Assembly (NCBI GenBank): GCA_000753455.2
Contig: LM994670.1
Coordinates: forward strand, 2,119,505 to 2,182,442
Origin: Clostridium jeddahitimonense
Lineage (GTDB): Bacteria > Bacillota > Clostridia > Clostridiales > Clostridiaceae
Length of the DNA: 62,938 bases
Direction of reading: 5' to 3'
Shown: positions 10,634-19,691 of the stretch, one piece after another
Position numbering within the stretch: position 1 is the stretch's first letter
Layout: each line of letters begins with the position of its first letter
Notes under the pieces: model-generated
Told to the model about the DNA's origin: nothing
The model's input: only the letters and a program-made list of their open reading frames with translations
Database searches by the model: none
Program-made: the position numbers and the translations under genes

Positions 10634-11471
10634 CTTTCTCTAATGCCTCACAAGAATTCTTTATTAGTAGTGTTGTAGTTAATGCTCCAACACCTCCTGG
10701 GACAGGAGTTATAAAAGAAGCTTTGCTAACTACGTTATCAAAATCTACATCTCCAGTTATCTTTCCATCAACAGAAGATGTTCCAACGTCAATTACAATA
10801 GCTCCATCTTTCACAAACTCATCATTTATAAACTTTGGTTTACCAATGGCACTTATTAATATATCTGCTTCTTTACAGACATCCTTTAGGTTTTCTGTTT
10901 TTGAATGACATACCGTAACTGTACAATTTTCCTTTAATAGCAATGAACTTAGAGGTTTTCCTACAATATTACTTCTACCAATTATTACAGCTCGTTTACC
11001 TTCTAAAATAACATTTAAGCTCTTTAAAATTCTTACAACTGAATTTGGAGTACATGGAAGGAAACATTTCTCTCCCATATATAACTTTCCAACATTCTCA
11101 TATGTTAAACAATCTATATCCTTATCTGATGAAATAGTAGAGATAACTTTTTTCTCATCCATATCTTTAGGTAAAGGTAATTGAAGTATTATTCCACTAA
11201 TATCTTCCCTATTATTTAAAGTGATAATCTCATCTATTAACTCTTCTTCTGAAATAGAACTAGGAAATAATATTTTTTCAAAACCTACACCTAACGATTT
11301 AGATATCTTTTCTTGATTATTTATGTAATAAATAGACCCTCCATCTTCTCCAACAAGAATAGATGCTATTTTCGGTATTATTAAGTTATTAGCTTTTCTA
11401 AAATTTACAAACTCTGATATATCAAGTTTTATTTTATCAGCTATAGTTTTACCTTTAATTATTTCTCCCAT
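10623..11471 (-). CDS. folD: FolD, methylene-tetrahydrofolate dehydrogenase/cyclohydrolase
   Basis: A 282-residue bifunctional enzyme of one-carbon metabolism that interconverts methylene-, methenyl- and formyl-tetrahydrofolate. Seen are the folate-binding YYINNQEK segment with its catalytic lysine, the ILQLPLP motif, the Rossmann-type [18 protein letters not shown] segment, and the C-terminal [15 protein letters not shown]. It is in the usual nusB-folD-xseA order. A separate cyclodeaminase/cyclohydrolase-like gene lies at 52228 in this window. Confidence 0.97.
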   Translation of the reverse strand: MGEIIKGKTIADKIKLDISEFVNFRKANNLIIPKIASILVGEDGGSIYYINNQEKISKSLGVGFEKILFPSSISEEELIDEIITLNNREDISGIILQLPLPKDMDEKKVISTISSDKDIDCLTYENVGKLYMGEKCFLPCTPNSVVRILKSLNVILEGKRAVIIGRSNIVGKPLSSLLLKENCTVTVCHSKTENLKDVCKEADILISAIGKPKFINDEFVKDGAIVIDVGTSSVDGKITGDVDFDNVVSKASFITPVPGGVGALTTTLLIKNSCEALEKDED

Positions 11472-11505
11472 TTATCTATCTACCCCTACTTAAATATTCG
11501 TATAA

Positions 11506-11910
11506 TTAAATACTTTTAAACGCTTTATCTAATACACCATTAATAAATGATACGCTCTTTTCATCTGAATATTTCTTTGTTAACTCAATAGCTTCATTTA
11601 TTGCAACTTTCTCTGGTACGTCTTCAACATAAAGCATTTCAGCAACTGCAAGTCTAAGTATTGTTAAATTAACTTTTGAAATTCTGTCTAATTTCCAATT
11701 TACTAGTGATTCTGTAATTATTTCATCTATCTTTGATAAATTATCATTTACAACTTTAACTGCTTCTTTTACATAATCTAAATCTATAGTAGTAAGATCC
11801 ATTTCATAATCTTCTACAAAGTTTTCTATTGTTTCTTCGTAAGAATTTTTACTTAACGCCATTCCGAATAATAATTCCATTGCAATTTCTCTTGATTTTT
11901 GTCTTTTCAT
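11506..11910 (-). CDS. nusB: NusB transcription antitermination factor
   Basis: A 134-residue all-helical protein that with NusE (S10) binds boxA RNA and supports antitermination on rRNA operons. The N-terminal [10 protein letters not shown] and the C-terminal [27 protein letters not shown] are typical. It is the first gene of the run nusB-folD-xseA-xseB-ispA-dxs-tlyA-nadK-argR-recN. The 196 bases upstream are extremely AT-rich with several -10-like sequences but no single clear promoter. Confidence 0.95.
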   Translation of the reverse strand: MKRQKSREIAMELLFGMALSKNSYEETIENFVEDYEMDLTTIDLDYVKEAVKVVNDNLSKIDEIITESLVNWKLDRISKVNLTILRLAVAEMLYVEDVPEKVAINEAIELTKKYSDEKSVSFINGVLDKAFKSI

Positions 11911-12079
11911 AATTTCCTCCTAGGTACCAATGCATATATTATATATCTATATATAAACACCTATTTTATTAATATTATAAACTTATACTTTGTTAATTAA
12001 ACATATGTATATTACAATATAATCTTACTTGTGTCTATAATAAATCAATTTATTAACTAAATTTTATTAAAAGAATGAG

Positions 12080-12104
12080 AAACCCTCTGCTGAACAGAGG
12101 GTTT
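12080..12104 (-). terminator. Terminator after the Asp23-family gene
   Basis: A 10-bp AAACCCTCTG/CAGAGGGTTT stem with a 5-base loop starts just past the stop codon. On the minus strand a T-rich stretch follows. The stem is strong and could work in both directions. Confidence 0.8.
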
Positions 12105-12106
12105 TA

Positions 12107-12496
12107 TTAATCTTCTTTTAGATTTTCTTGTTCTTGCTTTGGTACATATATGTTTTGAACACTTATATTTACCGCTTCAACATTTAACCCAGTTATAGTT
12201 TCAACAGTTTTCTTTACATTTTCTTGTACACTATTAACTACATCTGGAATCTTAACTCCATACTCAACTGCTACAGATAAATCTATAATAGCCTTGTCTT
12301 CTACTAAAGTAACTTTAACGCTTTTTCCTAAGTTACTCTTCTTACCTTTTAATATTTGTGATATGTTATTTCCAACGCCTTGTGGAAGTTCTATTATTCC
12401 ATCAATTTCTTCAGCTGCTATCCCTGCAATTACACTAACTACTTCATCAGAAATCTTTACGATTCCTAAAGCTGAATCAGCTTTAACATTTTCCAT
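12107..12496 (-). CDS. Asp23/Gls24 family envelope stress response protein
   Basis: A 129-residue member of the Asp23/Gls24 family (like B. subtilis YqhY, also encoded next to nusB). The family domain is seen in GIVKISDEVVSVIAGIAAEEIDG and in the C-terminal INISVQNIYVP-type ending. No membrane segment is present. Proposed roles are in envelope stress and, for YqhY, fatty-acid synthesis control; the exact job is unknown. It has an AAGGAGGG ribosome site, its own consensus promoter and a terminator, so it can be transcribed alone, although no terminator separates it from spoIIIAH. Confidence 0.92.
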   Translation of the reverse strand: MENVKADSALGIVKISDEVVSVIAGIAAEEIDGIIELPQGVGNNISQILKGKKSNLGKSVKVTLVEDKAIIDLSVAVEYGVKIPDVVNSVQENVKKTVETITGLNVEAVNISVQNIYVPKQEQENLKED

Positions 12497-12550
12497 ATTA
12501 AACCCTCCTTAAGGTTTACACTTTTGTAAAACCTCTTTTTTCTTATGTTT

Positions 12551-12579
12551 ATTATAACAAAATACTTTTATTATTACAA
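12551..12579 (-). promoter_or_regulatory. Sigma-A promoter of the Asp23-family gene
   Basis: On the minus strand TTGTAA, 17 bases, then TATAAT preceded by TGT, which gives an extended -10. It lies in the gap after spoIIIAH and points at the Asp23-family gene. Confidence 0.8.
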
Positions 12580-12583
12580 CGAA

Positions 12584-13087
12584 TTATTTCTTTGTTTCTA
12601 TTTGTATGTCGCTTAGTGTTGTAATATCTTCAACTAATTGTTGTAATGAAGCAGTTTCTTCTGTAGTAGGAGCATCCTTTACTTTAACATAAACTGTAAC
12701 CTTATTTGAGTCGATCATACATATTGCATCTTCATAACCTTTATTCATGATTCCCATTTCAACTCTTGATTCTTGTTCTTGAAGTTGAGCCTTTTGAATT
12801 AACGAATTATTTGCTATGTCTTTTGCTTCTTGAGAAGCGCTTGCATCTTCAGTAACTGCTTTCATTTCACTTTTAATTTTATCATCTGATTGAGCTTTTT
12901 TAGTTCTTAGGTTATAGAAATAATCTTGAGTACTCATTGTTTCCTCATCTGTATCATTTTCAAGTAACATTGCACCTAAATCTGTTGGATCTGTTAATCC
13001 ACGCTCATTCAATTTCATTGATAATACTCCAACACATACTATCAAAGCCATAAGAGTAAAGATAATCCCAAATTGTTTTTTTGTCAT
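12584..13087 (-). CDS. spoIIIAH: SpoIIIAH, sporulation channel protein
   Basis: A 167-residue mother-cell protein. One N-terminal membrane helix (residues about 6-24) anchors a C-terminal domain of the YscJ/FliF type that binds forespore SpoIIQ across the intermembrane space. The conserved ending DAICMIDSNKVTVYVKV matches the family. I start it at the ATG at 13087, behind a GGGGGA site; the ORF runs seven residues longer upstream without a ribosome site. It is the last gene of the spoIIIA operon. Confidence 0.93.
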   Translation of the reverse strand: MTKKQFGIIFTLMALIVCVGVLSMKLNERGLTDPTDLGAMLLENDTDEETMSTQDYFYNLRTKKAQSDDKIKSEMKAVTEDASASQEAKDIANNSLIQKAQLQEQESRVEMGIMNKGYEDAICMIDSNKVTVYVKVKDAPTTEETASLQQLVEDITTLSDIQIETKK

Positions 13088-13134
13088 TTTAAAAATCCCC
13101 CTATACATTTTTCTATTTTTCTATAAATTATATG

Positions 13135-13743
13135 CTAGTTTTCCATAGGATATACATTAACCTTGTCTAAACTTAAATTATATAAAGTAGAAACTGCAGT
13201 TTGCATATCATATCTTAATTTACTATTCTTTGCACCTTCTGCTACTATAATTATACCTGTTATCTTAGGTTTATACGTTTGTACTATAAACGGCTCATTA
13301 GTACTTCCATCTGAATACATCACAACCGTATCCCCACCATTCTCTTGTACTGTAGATCGTGTGCCACCTTGTGAATCCTCTTCCCTAGTTTCAGAAGTTT
13401 GAGTGGTAGAATTGTAAGCAGGAACCTTTACTTCACCACTTTCAAAATACATCTTAACTTCCACCTTCCCAACACCTTCCATCTTCGATAGTATATCTTG
13501 CAATTCTTGTCTTTGTTCTGTTTCATAATCTAGAATCTGTTTACTTATTTCTGATTCATCTGCTGTTACCTCTTGTGCTCCTCTTGGATTTAACTCTGAT
13601 TCTCCATTGCTACTGCTACTACTAAAAAATGTAGTATACGCTAACCATAGGAACGCTATCATAAGCAATACTATCAAAGCGTTAACAAAAGTCTTATTAT
13701 TCATTATTTTCTTTAGTTCATTGTTTAGTTTATCTTTATCCAT
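13135..13743 (-). CDS. spoIIIAG: SpoIIIAG, ring-forming sporulation channel protein
   Basis: A 202-residue protein with one membrane helix (about 21-40) and a ring-building C-terminal domain. MEGVGKVEVKMYFESGE and ITGIIIVAEGAKNS are the conserved segments. SpoIIIAG forms a large ring in the mother-cell to forespore channel in B. subtilis. It starts one base after spoIIIAF ends. Confidence 0.94.
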   Translation of the reverse strand: MDKDKLNNELKKIMNNKTFVNALIVLLMIAFLWLAYTTFFSSSSSNGESELNPRGAQEVTADESEISKQILDYETEQRQELQDILSKMEGVGKVEVKMYFESGEVKVPAYNSTTQTSETREEDSQGGTRSTVQENGGDTVVMYSDGSTNEPFIVQTYKPKITGIIIVAEGAKNSKLRYDMQTAVSTLYNLSLDKVNVYPMEN

Positions 13744-14331
13744 TTACTCACTCCTCTCAACCTTATATACATCTATTTTTTCTCTAGAAACGTTAAGTTC
13801 TTCTATTAAGTATTCGATTATTTCATCACTTCCTTCTACTTCCTCATTTGATGACATAACTTCTGTACTTTTGCTTGTATCTATTTCAATTTTCTCTATA
13901 AGTTTTATTTTGTTATCTTTTACTCCAACATTAACTTTTTCAATATTATATGTCATATTTTCTAAATCAACTGTACATATAACATTACACTCAAATTTTT
14001 TGCCATCAAATTTCTCTTGTAAAAGCATTGCACAATTTTTATTCAAATTTTCTTTAAATGCCTCTTCTCTATTATCTTTAATAGCTTTAGTGTCACTAGA
14101 GGTACTTCCTTGAGATAAAATTTGTTCATACTTTTGGATAGATCCTACAATTTCTCCTTCACCTTTTGTAAAAAGATAAACTATAGGGTTTAACAATACA
14201 GATACAAGAATTAAATTTAAAACAAACTTTATATATTTTTTAATAGGTTTATCTGGAGCTATTATTTCTACTGCAGTAATAAATATAATTGTCGTAACTA
14301 AAGCTATTATAAAATTTTTAATATACTCCAT
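13744..14331 (-). CDS. spoIIIAF: SpoIIIAF, stage III sporulation protein
   Basis: A 195-residue protein with two N-terminal membrane helices (about 5-25 and 34-53) and a soluble C-terminal domain of the ring-building type. The VLNLILVSVLLNPIVYLF segment fits the family. It is required in the channel complex that keeps forespore gene expression going. Its position between AE and AG supports the call. Confidence 0.92.
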   Translation of the reverse strand: MEYIKNFIIALVTTIIFITAVEIIAPDKPIKKYIKFVLNLILVSVLLNPIVYLFTKGEGEIVGSIQKYEQILSQGSTSSDTKAIKDNREEAFKENLNKNCAMLLQEKFDGKKFECNVICTVDLENMTYNIEKVNVGVKDNKIKLIEKIEIDTSKSTEVMSSNEEVEGSDEIIEYLIEELNVSREKIDVYKVERSE

Positions 14332-14334
14332 ACT

Positions 14335-15522
14335 CTATCCCCCTACAACAAACTTCCCAGCTTGTACCATCATTGCTATTAATATGAAGAACATTAAACT
14401 AACGCATAGTACACAGCTCATTATTAAAGTTAGTGATTCTCCTGCAGCAGCTATAGATTTCGTTATACGTTTATCTGCTATCGGCTCTAAAAGAGAAGCT
14501 GATAATTTGAATATTATAGATGATAAAACTATTTTTATTATTGGATATAATATTATAAGTATAATTGCTATAAGTCCTATTGATCCTATAGCATTCTTTA
14601 TGATTAATGAATAACCTGCTACAGATGATATAGCGTCAGAAAAAGATTTACCAACTATAGGTATAAAGTTATCAATAGCAAATTTTGTTGTTTTTAATGT
14701 AACAGCATCTATTGTTGAAGCTGTAATCCCCCTCACTGTAAGTAATCCAATGAAGATAGTAATTACTATTCCCTGTATCCACATTGTACTTTTCTTTGTA
14801 ATATCACATAAATTACTTAGCTTACTTCCATTAGACATATTGTTTGCAAACTGTAAAACAAAGCTTGATAAAATAAGTGGTATTATTATATTTAAATATA
14901 TTTGTGGAATTAAAATAGTTGCTCCTAAAATTATAGGATCCATTGTAGCTGCCTGAGTTAAACCTCCTGCCGCACCTAGCATTAAAACTAACACCGGTAG
15001 CAACTTACTCATAAATTCCACTACATTTGTTATAACATCCTTTGCCATATCTAAAGAAATCAAAAAGGTTTTTGTAAGCATTACTATCATTAATGCATAG
15101 CAAGCATAAAATGCTACTTCTGATATTCCTTCTGCACTAAATGCTTCTTGCAAATTTTTTAATAATGCACTAATTATTCCTATAGCAATAATTGAAAACG
15201 ATAAACCTAAAACACTTTTAACTTCTTTTAATAGTAAACTTACAATAGCTCCTCCAATTTTGGATATACTAATATTCCCCTTACCATCTTCCATATAAGC
15301 CTTAATATAACTTACTGGATCCAATTCATTCATAAGCTCTACATCACTTTTCATAGTGTTTATATAGTTATATAAGGAATCTATTTCTGTCTGTATTTCA
15401 TCATTATTTATAACAGATGTTATATTATCCTCTGCAAAAGCTATGTTACTTACACTACCAAAAATAAATAGTATTGCTGCAAAAATTAAACTTAAAAATA
15501 CTCTTCTCATTTTTCTATTCAT
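14335..15522 (-). CDS. spoIIIAE: SpoIIIAE, polytopic sporulation channel protein
   Basis: A 395-residue integral membrane protein with a signal peptide (residues about 8-30, ending near AFAED) and many hydrophobic segments from about residue 90 on. It is the largest membrane subunit of the SpoIIIA complex. I choose the ATG at 15522 because GTAGGTG lies a proper distance upstream; the GTG at 15531 is part of that site. Only a few bases separate it from spoIIIAD and spoIIIAF. Confidence 0.94.
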   Translation of the reverse strand: MNRKMRRVFLSLIFAAILFIFGSVSNIAFAEDNITSVINNDEIQTEIDSLYNYINTMKSDVELMNELDPVSYIKAYMEDGKGNISISKIGGAIVSLLLKEVKSVLGLSFSIIAIGIISALLKNLQEAFSAEGISEVAFYACYALMIVMLTKTFLISLDMAKDVITNVVEFMSKLLPVLVLMLGAAGGLTQAATMDPIILGATILIPQIYLNIIIPLILSSFVLQFANNMSNGSKLSNLCDITKKSTMWIQGIVITIFIGLLTVRGITASTIDAVTLKTTKFAIDNFIPIVGKSFSDAISSVAGYSLIIKNAIGSIGLIAIILIILYPIIKIVLSSIIFKLSASLLEPIADKRITKSIAAAGESLTLIMSCVLCVSLMFFILIAMMVQAGKFVVGG

Positions 15523-15531
15523 ATTTAACAC

Positions 15532-15915
15532 CTACAATATCTGAAGGATTGAATTTAATACTGCCATCAATATTGGTATAGCTAATGCTAAAATAAGTAT
15601 TTTTCCGGCAAATTCAACCTTAGAAGCTATACTTGAAGCCCCTGCATCCTTACATATTTCACTACAAAAAGATGAAAGGTATGCAATAGCAAGTATCTTA
15701 AGCACTATTCCTATATAAACCATATCTATATTAGCTTTATCAGCAATAGTACCAATAAAATTTATTATTTCACTTAGCTTATCTATTAACGCTAAAAAGA
15801 TTATTGCTCCTGCTATAATAGCTACTAAAACTGCTAATTCTTTTTTTCTTTCCCCTAGGAGCATGAATATGATTAATGCTGCTAGAGCAAAAGAAACAAT
15901 CTTTATAATCTCCAT
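15532..15915 (-). CDS. spoIIIAD: SpoIIIAD, membrane component of the sporulation channel
   Basis: A 127-residue, very hydrophobic protein with about four membrane segments. It is related to SpoIIIAC next door, and together they resemble small export-apparatus proteins. The conserved GAIIFLALIDKLSEII and YLSSFCSEICKDAG segments are present. The length is normal. Confidence 0.94.
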   Translation of the reverse strand: MEIIKIVSFALAALIIFMLLGERKKELAVLVAIIAGAIIFLALIDKLSEIINFIGTIADKANIDMVYIGIVLKILAIAYLSSFCSEICKDAGASSIASKVEFAGKILILALAIPILMAVLNSILQIL

Positions 15916-15924
15916 AAACTACTC

Positions 15925-16125
15925 CTATAAAGTGAATAGAGTCTTTACTGAATCAAATAATTTATATATTATGCTTAGTACTGCTATTAAAATTATTACT
16001 ATTCCTGCTAAATTAGTTAATACAGATATATCCTCTCTTCCTCCACTTTTTAAAACCTTATCAATTATTATCAACAAGACACCCATAGCTCCAATTTTAA
16101 ACAATAAACTAAAATCCAAAACCAC
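15925..16125 (-). CDS. spoIIIAC: SpoIIIAC, small membrane component of the sporulation channel
   Basis: A 66-residue protein with two membrane helices and the family segment IIIDKVLKSGGREDIS between them. The start is a GTG at 16125 behind an AGGGGATG ribosome site. Nine bases separate it from spoIIIAD. Confidence 0.94.
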   Translation of the reverse strand: MVLDFSLLFKIGAMGVLLIIIDKVLKSGGREDISVLTNLAGIVIILIAVLSIIYKLFDSVKTLFTL

Positions 16126-16142
16126 TTTTTAACATCCCCTTT

Positions 16143-16661
16143 TTATATAAAAAATATAGCTATTATTGCTCCAACGCAAACTCCAATACCTCTATACATC
16201 TTCCTGTTAACTTTGCATTCTTCTTCAGCTTCAAGATATTTTCTTTTTAATTCTTCAGATGTTAAATTAAAAATTTTCTCCTGACCATATACTCCTGATT
16301 CACCTAATGAAAAGAAAAAATCTTTAATTATATTCAAATCTCCTTCCTTTAAATTGAACTCATCTTTATGTTTGCTATAACTTTTATTAAATCCCTCATA
16401 TACACTAAATATCTCACCTTCCTCTAACATATCAGATATCTCTTTAAAAACTTTACTAAAAGTAGTTTCTAACTTATAACTAATATTTAATAACGCTATA
16501 GGTAACGGTGTATTAGAATATAAAACCTCAGTATTCATAAGTATCACTGCTTTTTGAAAATCTTTAAGCTCTAAACTTCTATATTTGTAAACTTCTCCAA
16601 AATAGAATCCTATATATGCACATGCTAGAAAAGTTATAAAAATAACTATAAATCTAAACAC
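16143..16661 (-). CDS. spoIIIAB: SpoIIIAB, stage III sporulation protein
   Basis: A 172-residue protein with membrane helices near each end and a helical soluble middle. It has distant similarity to type II secretion F proteins and partners the ATPase SpoIIIAA. The start is a GTG at 16661 with an AAGGGGTGA site. It overlaps the end of spoIIIAA by 16 bases. Confidence 0.93.
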   Translation of the reverse strand: MFRFIVIFITFLACAYIGFYFGEVYKYRSLELKDFQKAVILMNTEVLYSNTPLPIALLNISYKLETTFSKVFKEISDMLEEGEIFSVYEGFNKSYSKHKDEFNLKEGDLNIIKDFFFSLGESGVYGQEKIFNLTSEELKRKYLEAEEECKVNRKMYRGIGVCVGAIIAIFFI

Positions 16662-17578
16662 TTAATCTCACCCCTTTCTATTTTGTATACTCTTTCAATA
16701 GTACCTGCGCCTTTTCTACTACTTAATACCACTACTCTTTCTATTATTGATTCATCTATTAATTCCTTAAAAACTTTCCTACTATATATATCCTCAATAT
16801 CAAAGCCATGAACAGTTACAACTATATTCACCCCTGAATTAAAGGCCATATTAAGAGCTTCAACTTCTCCTAAAGTGCCAATTTCATCACATATCAATAC
16901 ATCTGGTGACAAACTTCTTATTGCCATAATCATACCTGTCTTTTTTAAGCAATTATCTAAGACATCTGTTCTTATCCCTACATCCATCTGTGGAACACCA
17001 TTATAACAAGCTGCAACCTCACTTCTTTCATCTATAATAACTACCTTTTTACCCTTTAGCCCAACTGTATACATTCCATTTGATATATTTTTAGCTATAT
17101 CCCTCAGGATAGTTGTCTTTCCACATTTAGGCGGAGAAATAATAAGAGTATTATAAATTCTGTCACCTCCAGTTATAATAGGCATTATCTTCTTAGACGA
17201 TCCTACAACAGCCTTAGATATACGAATATTTAATGAAGATATATTTTTTATAGTTTTAATCTCACCGTTTGATATAACACATTCTCCTGCTATACCAACT
17301 CTATGACCACCTTTTATAGTTATATACCCTTGCTTTATTTCTTCTTCATAAGCGTATAACGAATAGTTTGATATTTTAACAAGTATCCCTTTAACTTCAT
17401 CATTAGTAGTAATACAATCTAATATCTTCTCTTCATTAGATAGTATTAATATTATTGGTTTACCAACCTTAATCCTTATCTCCTGTATATTTCCCTCTCT
17501 TATAAAGTTCTTTATTTCATTACCTATTTTTTCAGGAAGTATTCTTATAATTTCATCTCCATAAACCACTTTAATCAC
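16646..17578 (-). CDS. spoIIIAA: SpoIIIAA, secretion-type ATPase for sporulation
   Basis: A 310-residue AAA+/secretion ATPase thought to power the SpoIIIA-SpoIIQ channel. Walker A is SPPKCGKTTILRDIA, Walker B is VLICDEIGT, and VVIIDERSEVAA matches the family. The start is a GTG at 17578 close behind GAGGAGGAA; a second GTG three codons later is possible. It is the first gene of the operon. In B. subtilis the operon is under sigma-E; I could not find a convincing sigma-E promoter in the AT-rich 120 bases upstream. Confidence 0.95.
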   Translation of the reverse strand: MIKVVYGDEIIRILPEKIGNEIKNFIREGNIQEIRIKVGKPIILILSNEEKILDCITTNDEVKGILVKISNYSLYAYEEEIKQGYITIKGGHRVGIAGECVISNGEIKTIKNISSLNIRISKAVVGSSKKIMPIITGGDRIYNTLIISPPKCGKTTILRDIAKNISNGMYTVGLKGKKVVIIDERSEVAACYNGVPQMDVGIRTDVLDNCLKKTGMIMAIRSLSPDVLICDEIGTLGEVEALNMAFNSGVNIVVTVHGFDIEDIYSRKVFKELIDESIIERVVVLSSRKGAGTIERVYKIERGEIKCLDL

Positions 17579-17700
17579 TTCCTCCTCTACTGTTCTATAT
17601 AATTCTTATTTCACACACTTTATAATTATTCTTAATATAAATAAAATATGTAAAATATTTTTAATGTTTTATTATTTATATATTTTATTTTAAGACAAAA

Positions 17701-17730
17701 AAAGAAACTGCATTTATTTGCAGTTTCTTT
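17701..17730 (-). terminator. Terminator after the zinc-ribbon gene
   Basis: A 12-bp AAAGAAACTGCA/TGCAGTTTCTTT stem with a 6-base loop abuts the stop codon and is followed on the minus strand by seven or more T. It separates this gene from the spoIIIA operon. Confidence 0.85.
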
Positions 17731-18093
17731 TTAATTAGCCTTATTATTACAAAAAGGACATGGAATATTATTGTTTTTATTTAAAGCATCTTTTTCAACA
17801 AAAAGCGGTTTTCCACAACATTTGCATTTTACTTCAACATACTCATCTTCGATATCCATTAAATCTTCAAAAGTTACCTCTTCAAATAATTCATCTTGGA
17901 TGTCTGTTAAGTCTTCTCCTATGTACCCTACATTTTCTTCTAAAGACTCTTGCTTAACTATAACTTCTTCCATTTTATCGCTTAAGTTAATTAAAACACT
18001 AGAAATTTTAGTAAACAACTCTTTATACTTTTCATCTTCTATACCATGTATAGTCTCTTTGATATTTTCTATTTCTTCAAAAATCTCTCTCAC
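17731..18093 (-). CDS. CD1247-type protein with C-terminal zinc ribbon
   Basis: A 120-residue protein of unknown function found between efp and spoIIIAA in many Clostridia. The N-terminal two thirds are acidic and helical, probably coiled coil. The C-terminus carries two CxxC pairs (CKCCGKP and CPFCNNK), which should bind zinc. The start is a GTG at 18093 with an AAGGAAGTG site. The helical part plus zinc knuckle suggests a binding role, but no function can be assigned. Confidence 0.88.
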   Translation of the reverse strand: MREIFEEIENIKETIHGIEDEKYKELFTKISSVLINLSDKMEEVIVKQESLEENVGYIGEDLTDIQDELFEEVTFEDLMDIEDEYVEVKCKCCGKPLFVEKDALNKNNNIPCPFCNNKAN

Positions 18094-18184
18094 TTGCTTT
18101 CACTTCCTTAAAAGTTAATACTCTTATCTAAATTATACCCTTTTTGTAAAATTTATTATCAATTTAACTTTTAAAATAGATACT

Positions 18185-18220
18185 AAAAAATGCTAAGTTC
18201 TAAGAAACTTAGCATTTTTT
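18185..18220 (-). terminator. Terminator after efp
   Basis: The stem TGCTAAGTT/AACTTAGCA (18191-18214), extended by flanking A:T pairs, is followed on the minus strand by T. It lies just past the efp stop. Confidence 0.85.
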
Positions 18221-18226
18221 TAGATA

Positions 18227-18784
18227 TTAAACTCTTTCCATGTATTCGCCAGTTCTAGTATCTACTCTAATAGTATCTCCTTCATTAACGAACATTGGAA
18301 CGTTAACTACAGCTCCTGTTTCTAATGTAGCTGGTTTCATAGCGTTTGTTGCTGTATTACCTTTGATTCCTGGATCTGCTTGAGTTATTAATAATTCAAC
18401 GAAGTTTGGTGCTTCAACAGAGAAAGCATCTCCTTTGTAGAACTTAATTATAGCAAACATGTTTTCTTTTAAGAACTTTATAGCATCTTCAACCTTTTCA
18501 TAGTTTAGTGGTATTTGTTCAAAAGTTTCTTGATCCATGAAGTAGTATAACTCTCCATCTGTATAAAGATATTGCATTTCTTTTCTTTCAATTACCGCTT
18601 CTTGTAATTTAGTAGTTGGGTTGAAAGTTGTATCTGTAACCCCACCTGAAATAACATTTCTTAATTTAGTTCTAACGAATGCAGCACCTTTTCCTGGTTT
18701 AACATGAAGAAAATCGATTACTGTAAAAACTTGTCCTTCATATTCAAAAGTAGTACCTTTTCTTAAATCTCCTGCTGATATCAT
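18227..18784 (-). CDS. efp: Translation elongation factor P
   Basis: A 185-residue, three-domain tRNA-mimicking factor that rescues ribosomes stalled on proline stretches. The modification loop reads [12 protein letters not shown], with the lysine that Bacillus modifies. The C-terminal [17 protein letters not shown] is typical. I start it at the ATG at 18784 behind GGAGGG; five extra upstream codons lack a site. A promoter with a roughly 95-base leader precedes it. Confidence 0.97.
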   Translation of the reverse strand: MISAGDLRKGTTFEYEGQVFTVIDFLHVKPGKGAAFVRTKLRNVISGGVTDTTFNPTTKLQEAVIERKEMQYLYTDGELYYFMDQETFEQIPLNYEKVEDAIKFLKENMFAIIKFYKGDAFSVEAPNFVELLITQADPGIKGNTATNAMKPATLETGAVVNVPMFVNEGDTIRVDTRTGEYMERV

Positions 18785-18883
18785 ATAAATTCCCTCCAAA
18801 TAAACTTGAATTCATAATTATTATGACCTTAACACTTTATAAATAGTCATAACTATATTGTTGCATAATGACACAACAAAAAT

Positions 18884-18912
18884 ATTCTATCAAAATTACT
18901 AAAGAAATGCAA
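18884..18912 (-). promoter_or_regulatory. Sigma-A promoter of efp
   Basis: On the minus strand TTGCAT, 17 bases, TAGAAT. Transcription would start about 95 bases before efp, leaving a leader with inverted repeats (TTGTTG with CAACAA, TTATGAC with GTCATAA). Confidence 0.65.
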
Positions 18913-18947
18913 TTATTTCATAAATATCGATTAAAATTTTAATTATT

Positions 18948-19295
18948 TTATCTACATATGTCCAATAAAACCTGAAATTCATTAGCATTTCCATCAATTT
19001 TATAGTTAGTAATCTTATAAGCCTTTAACAATTCTATATTATTCATTATCTCATTTTTAGCTCCAGATAATAATATTTTACCACTCCAACTTTCACCATT
19101 ATCTTTTAATTCTAAAAGTTCTAAGTTTTCAATCTCATTTAACTCTTTATCTATATCTTCAAAACTTTTCTTTGCTTCAATTTTATTGCTAGAAATAACC
19201 TCTATCACTTCTTTATCTTCTTTTAAATATAAATATATTTGCATCAAAGTTATTAAACATATTATTAAATATATTATATATTTTCGCTTAATCAT
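18948..19295 (-). CDS. Small membrane protein, PilO-like by position
   Basis: A 115-residue protein with one N-terminal membrane helix (about 6-22), a helical stretch and a small C-terminal alpha/beta part. I do not recognise a family by sequence. Size, topology and its place as the last of three small genes after the pseudopilins match PilO, which links inner-membrane pilus parts in other bacteria. No terminator follows; the gene could read into efp. Confidence 0.55.
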   Translation of the reverse strand: MIKRKYIIYLIICLITLMQIYLYLKEDKEVIEVISSNKIEAKKSFEDIDKELNEIENLELLELKDNGESWSGKILLSGAKNEIMNNIELLKAYKITNYKIDGNANEFQVLLDICR

Positions 19296-19298
19296 AAA

Positions 19299-19691
19299 TT
19301 ATCTTTTAACCACCTTTATAATCTTATCATCTTCTATTGTTCTATACTCTTTTACATAAAATCCATCTTTCTCAATTTGATAGGCAAATTTTCTTTCCCT
19401 TAAGTATATTTCTCCATCCTCATTTTCTACTGAGATATTTATATAATAATCTTCATTTATATTAATCCATTCTTTTATACTTTCTATTTTATTTTCATAA
19501 TTATATATATTCTCTTCATTAAATACTTCTATCTCATTATCATAATTTTTCTTACTCAAATTTAATGGTAATAAAATACTATTTAAAATAAGTATCCAAA
19601 ACATTACTCTTTTATTACTTCTATTGATTTTACCTAATTTATTTAATCTAATACCTTCTGGCAAAAAGTCTTTATATTTTTGATATTTCAT
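19299..19691 (-). CDS. Small membrane protein, PilN-like by position
   Basis: A 130-residue protein whose N-terminus FLPEGIRLNKLGK is followed by one membrane helix (about 29-45). This recalls PilN, which has a short cytoplasmic PilM-binding tail, a helix and an outer domain. Sequence likeness is weak; the call rests on topology and on the gene pair with the next one upstream, which it overlaps by 20 bases. Confidence 0.5.
   Translation of the reverse strand: MKYQKYKDFLPEGIRLNKLGKINRSNKRVMFWILILNSILLPLNLSKKNYDNEIEVFNEENIYNYENKIESIKEWININEDYYINISVENEDGEIYLRERKFAYQIEKDGFYVKEYRTIEDDKIIKVVKR

Noticed and set aside
13607..14113. Forward open frame of 168 codons opposite spoIIIAG and spoIIIAF
   Set aside because: Shadow of two well-supported genes; hydrophobic, serine-rich shadow composition and no ribosome site.
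17579..17700. Sigma-E promoter for the spoIIIA operon
   Set aside because: The AT-rich gap has ATATT-like -35 candidates, but none is followed by a CATA-type -10 at the needed spacing.
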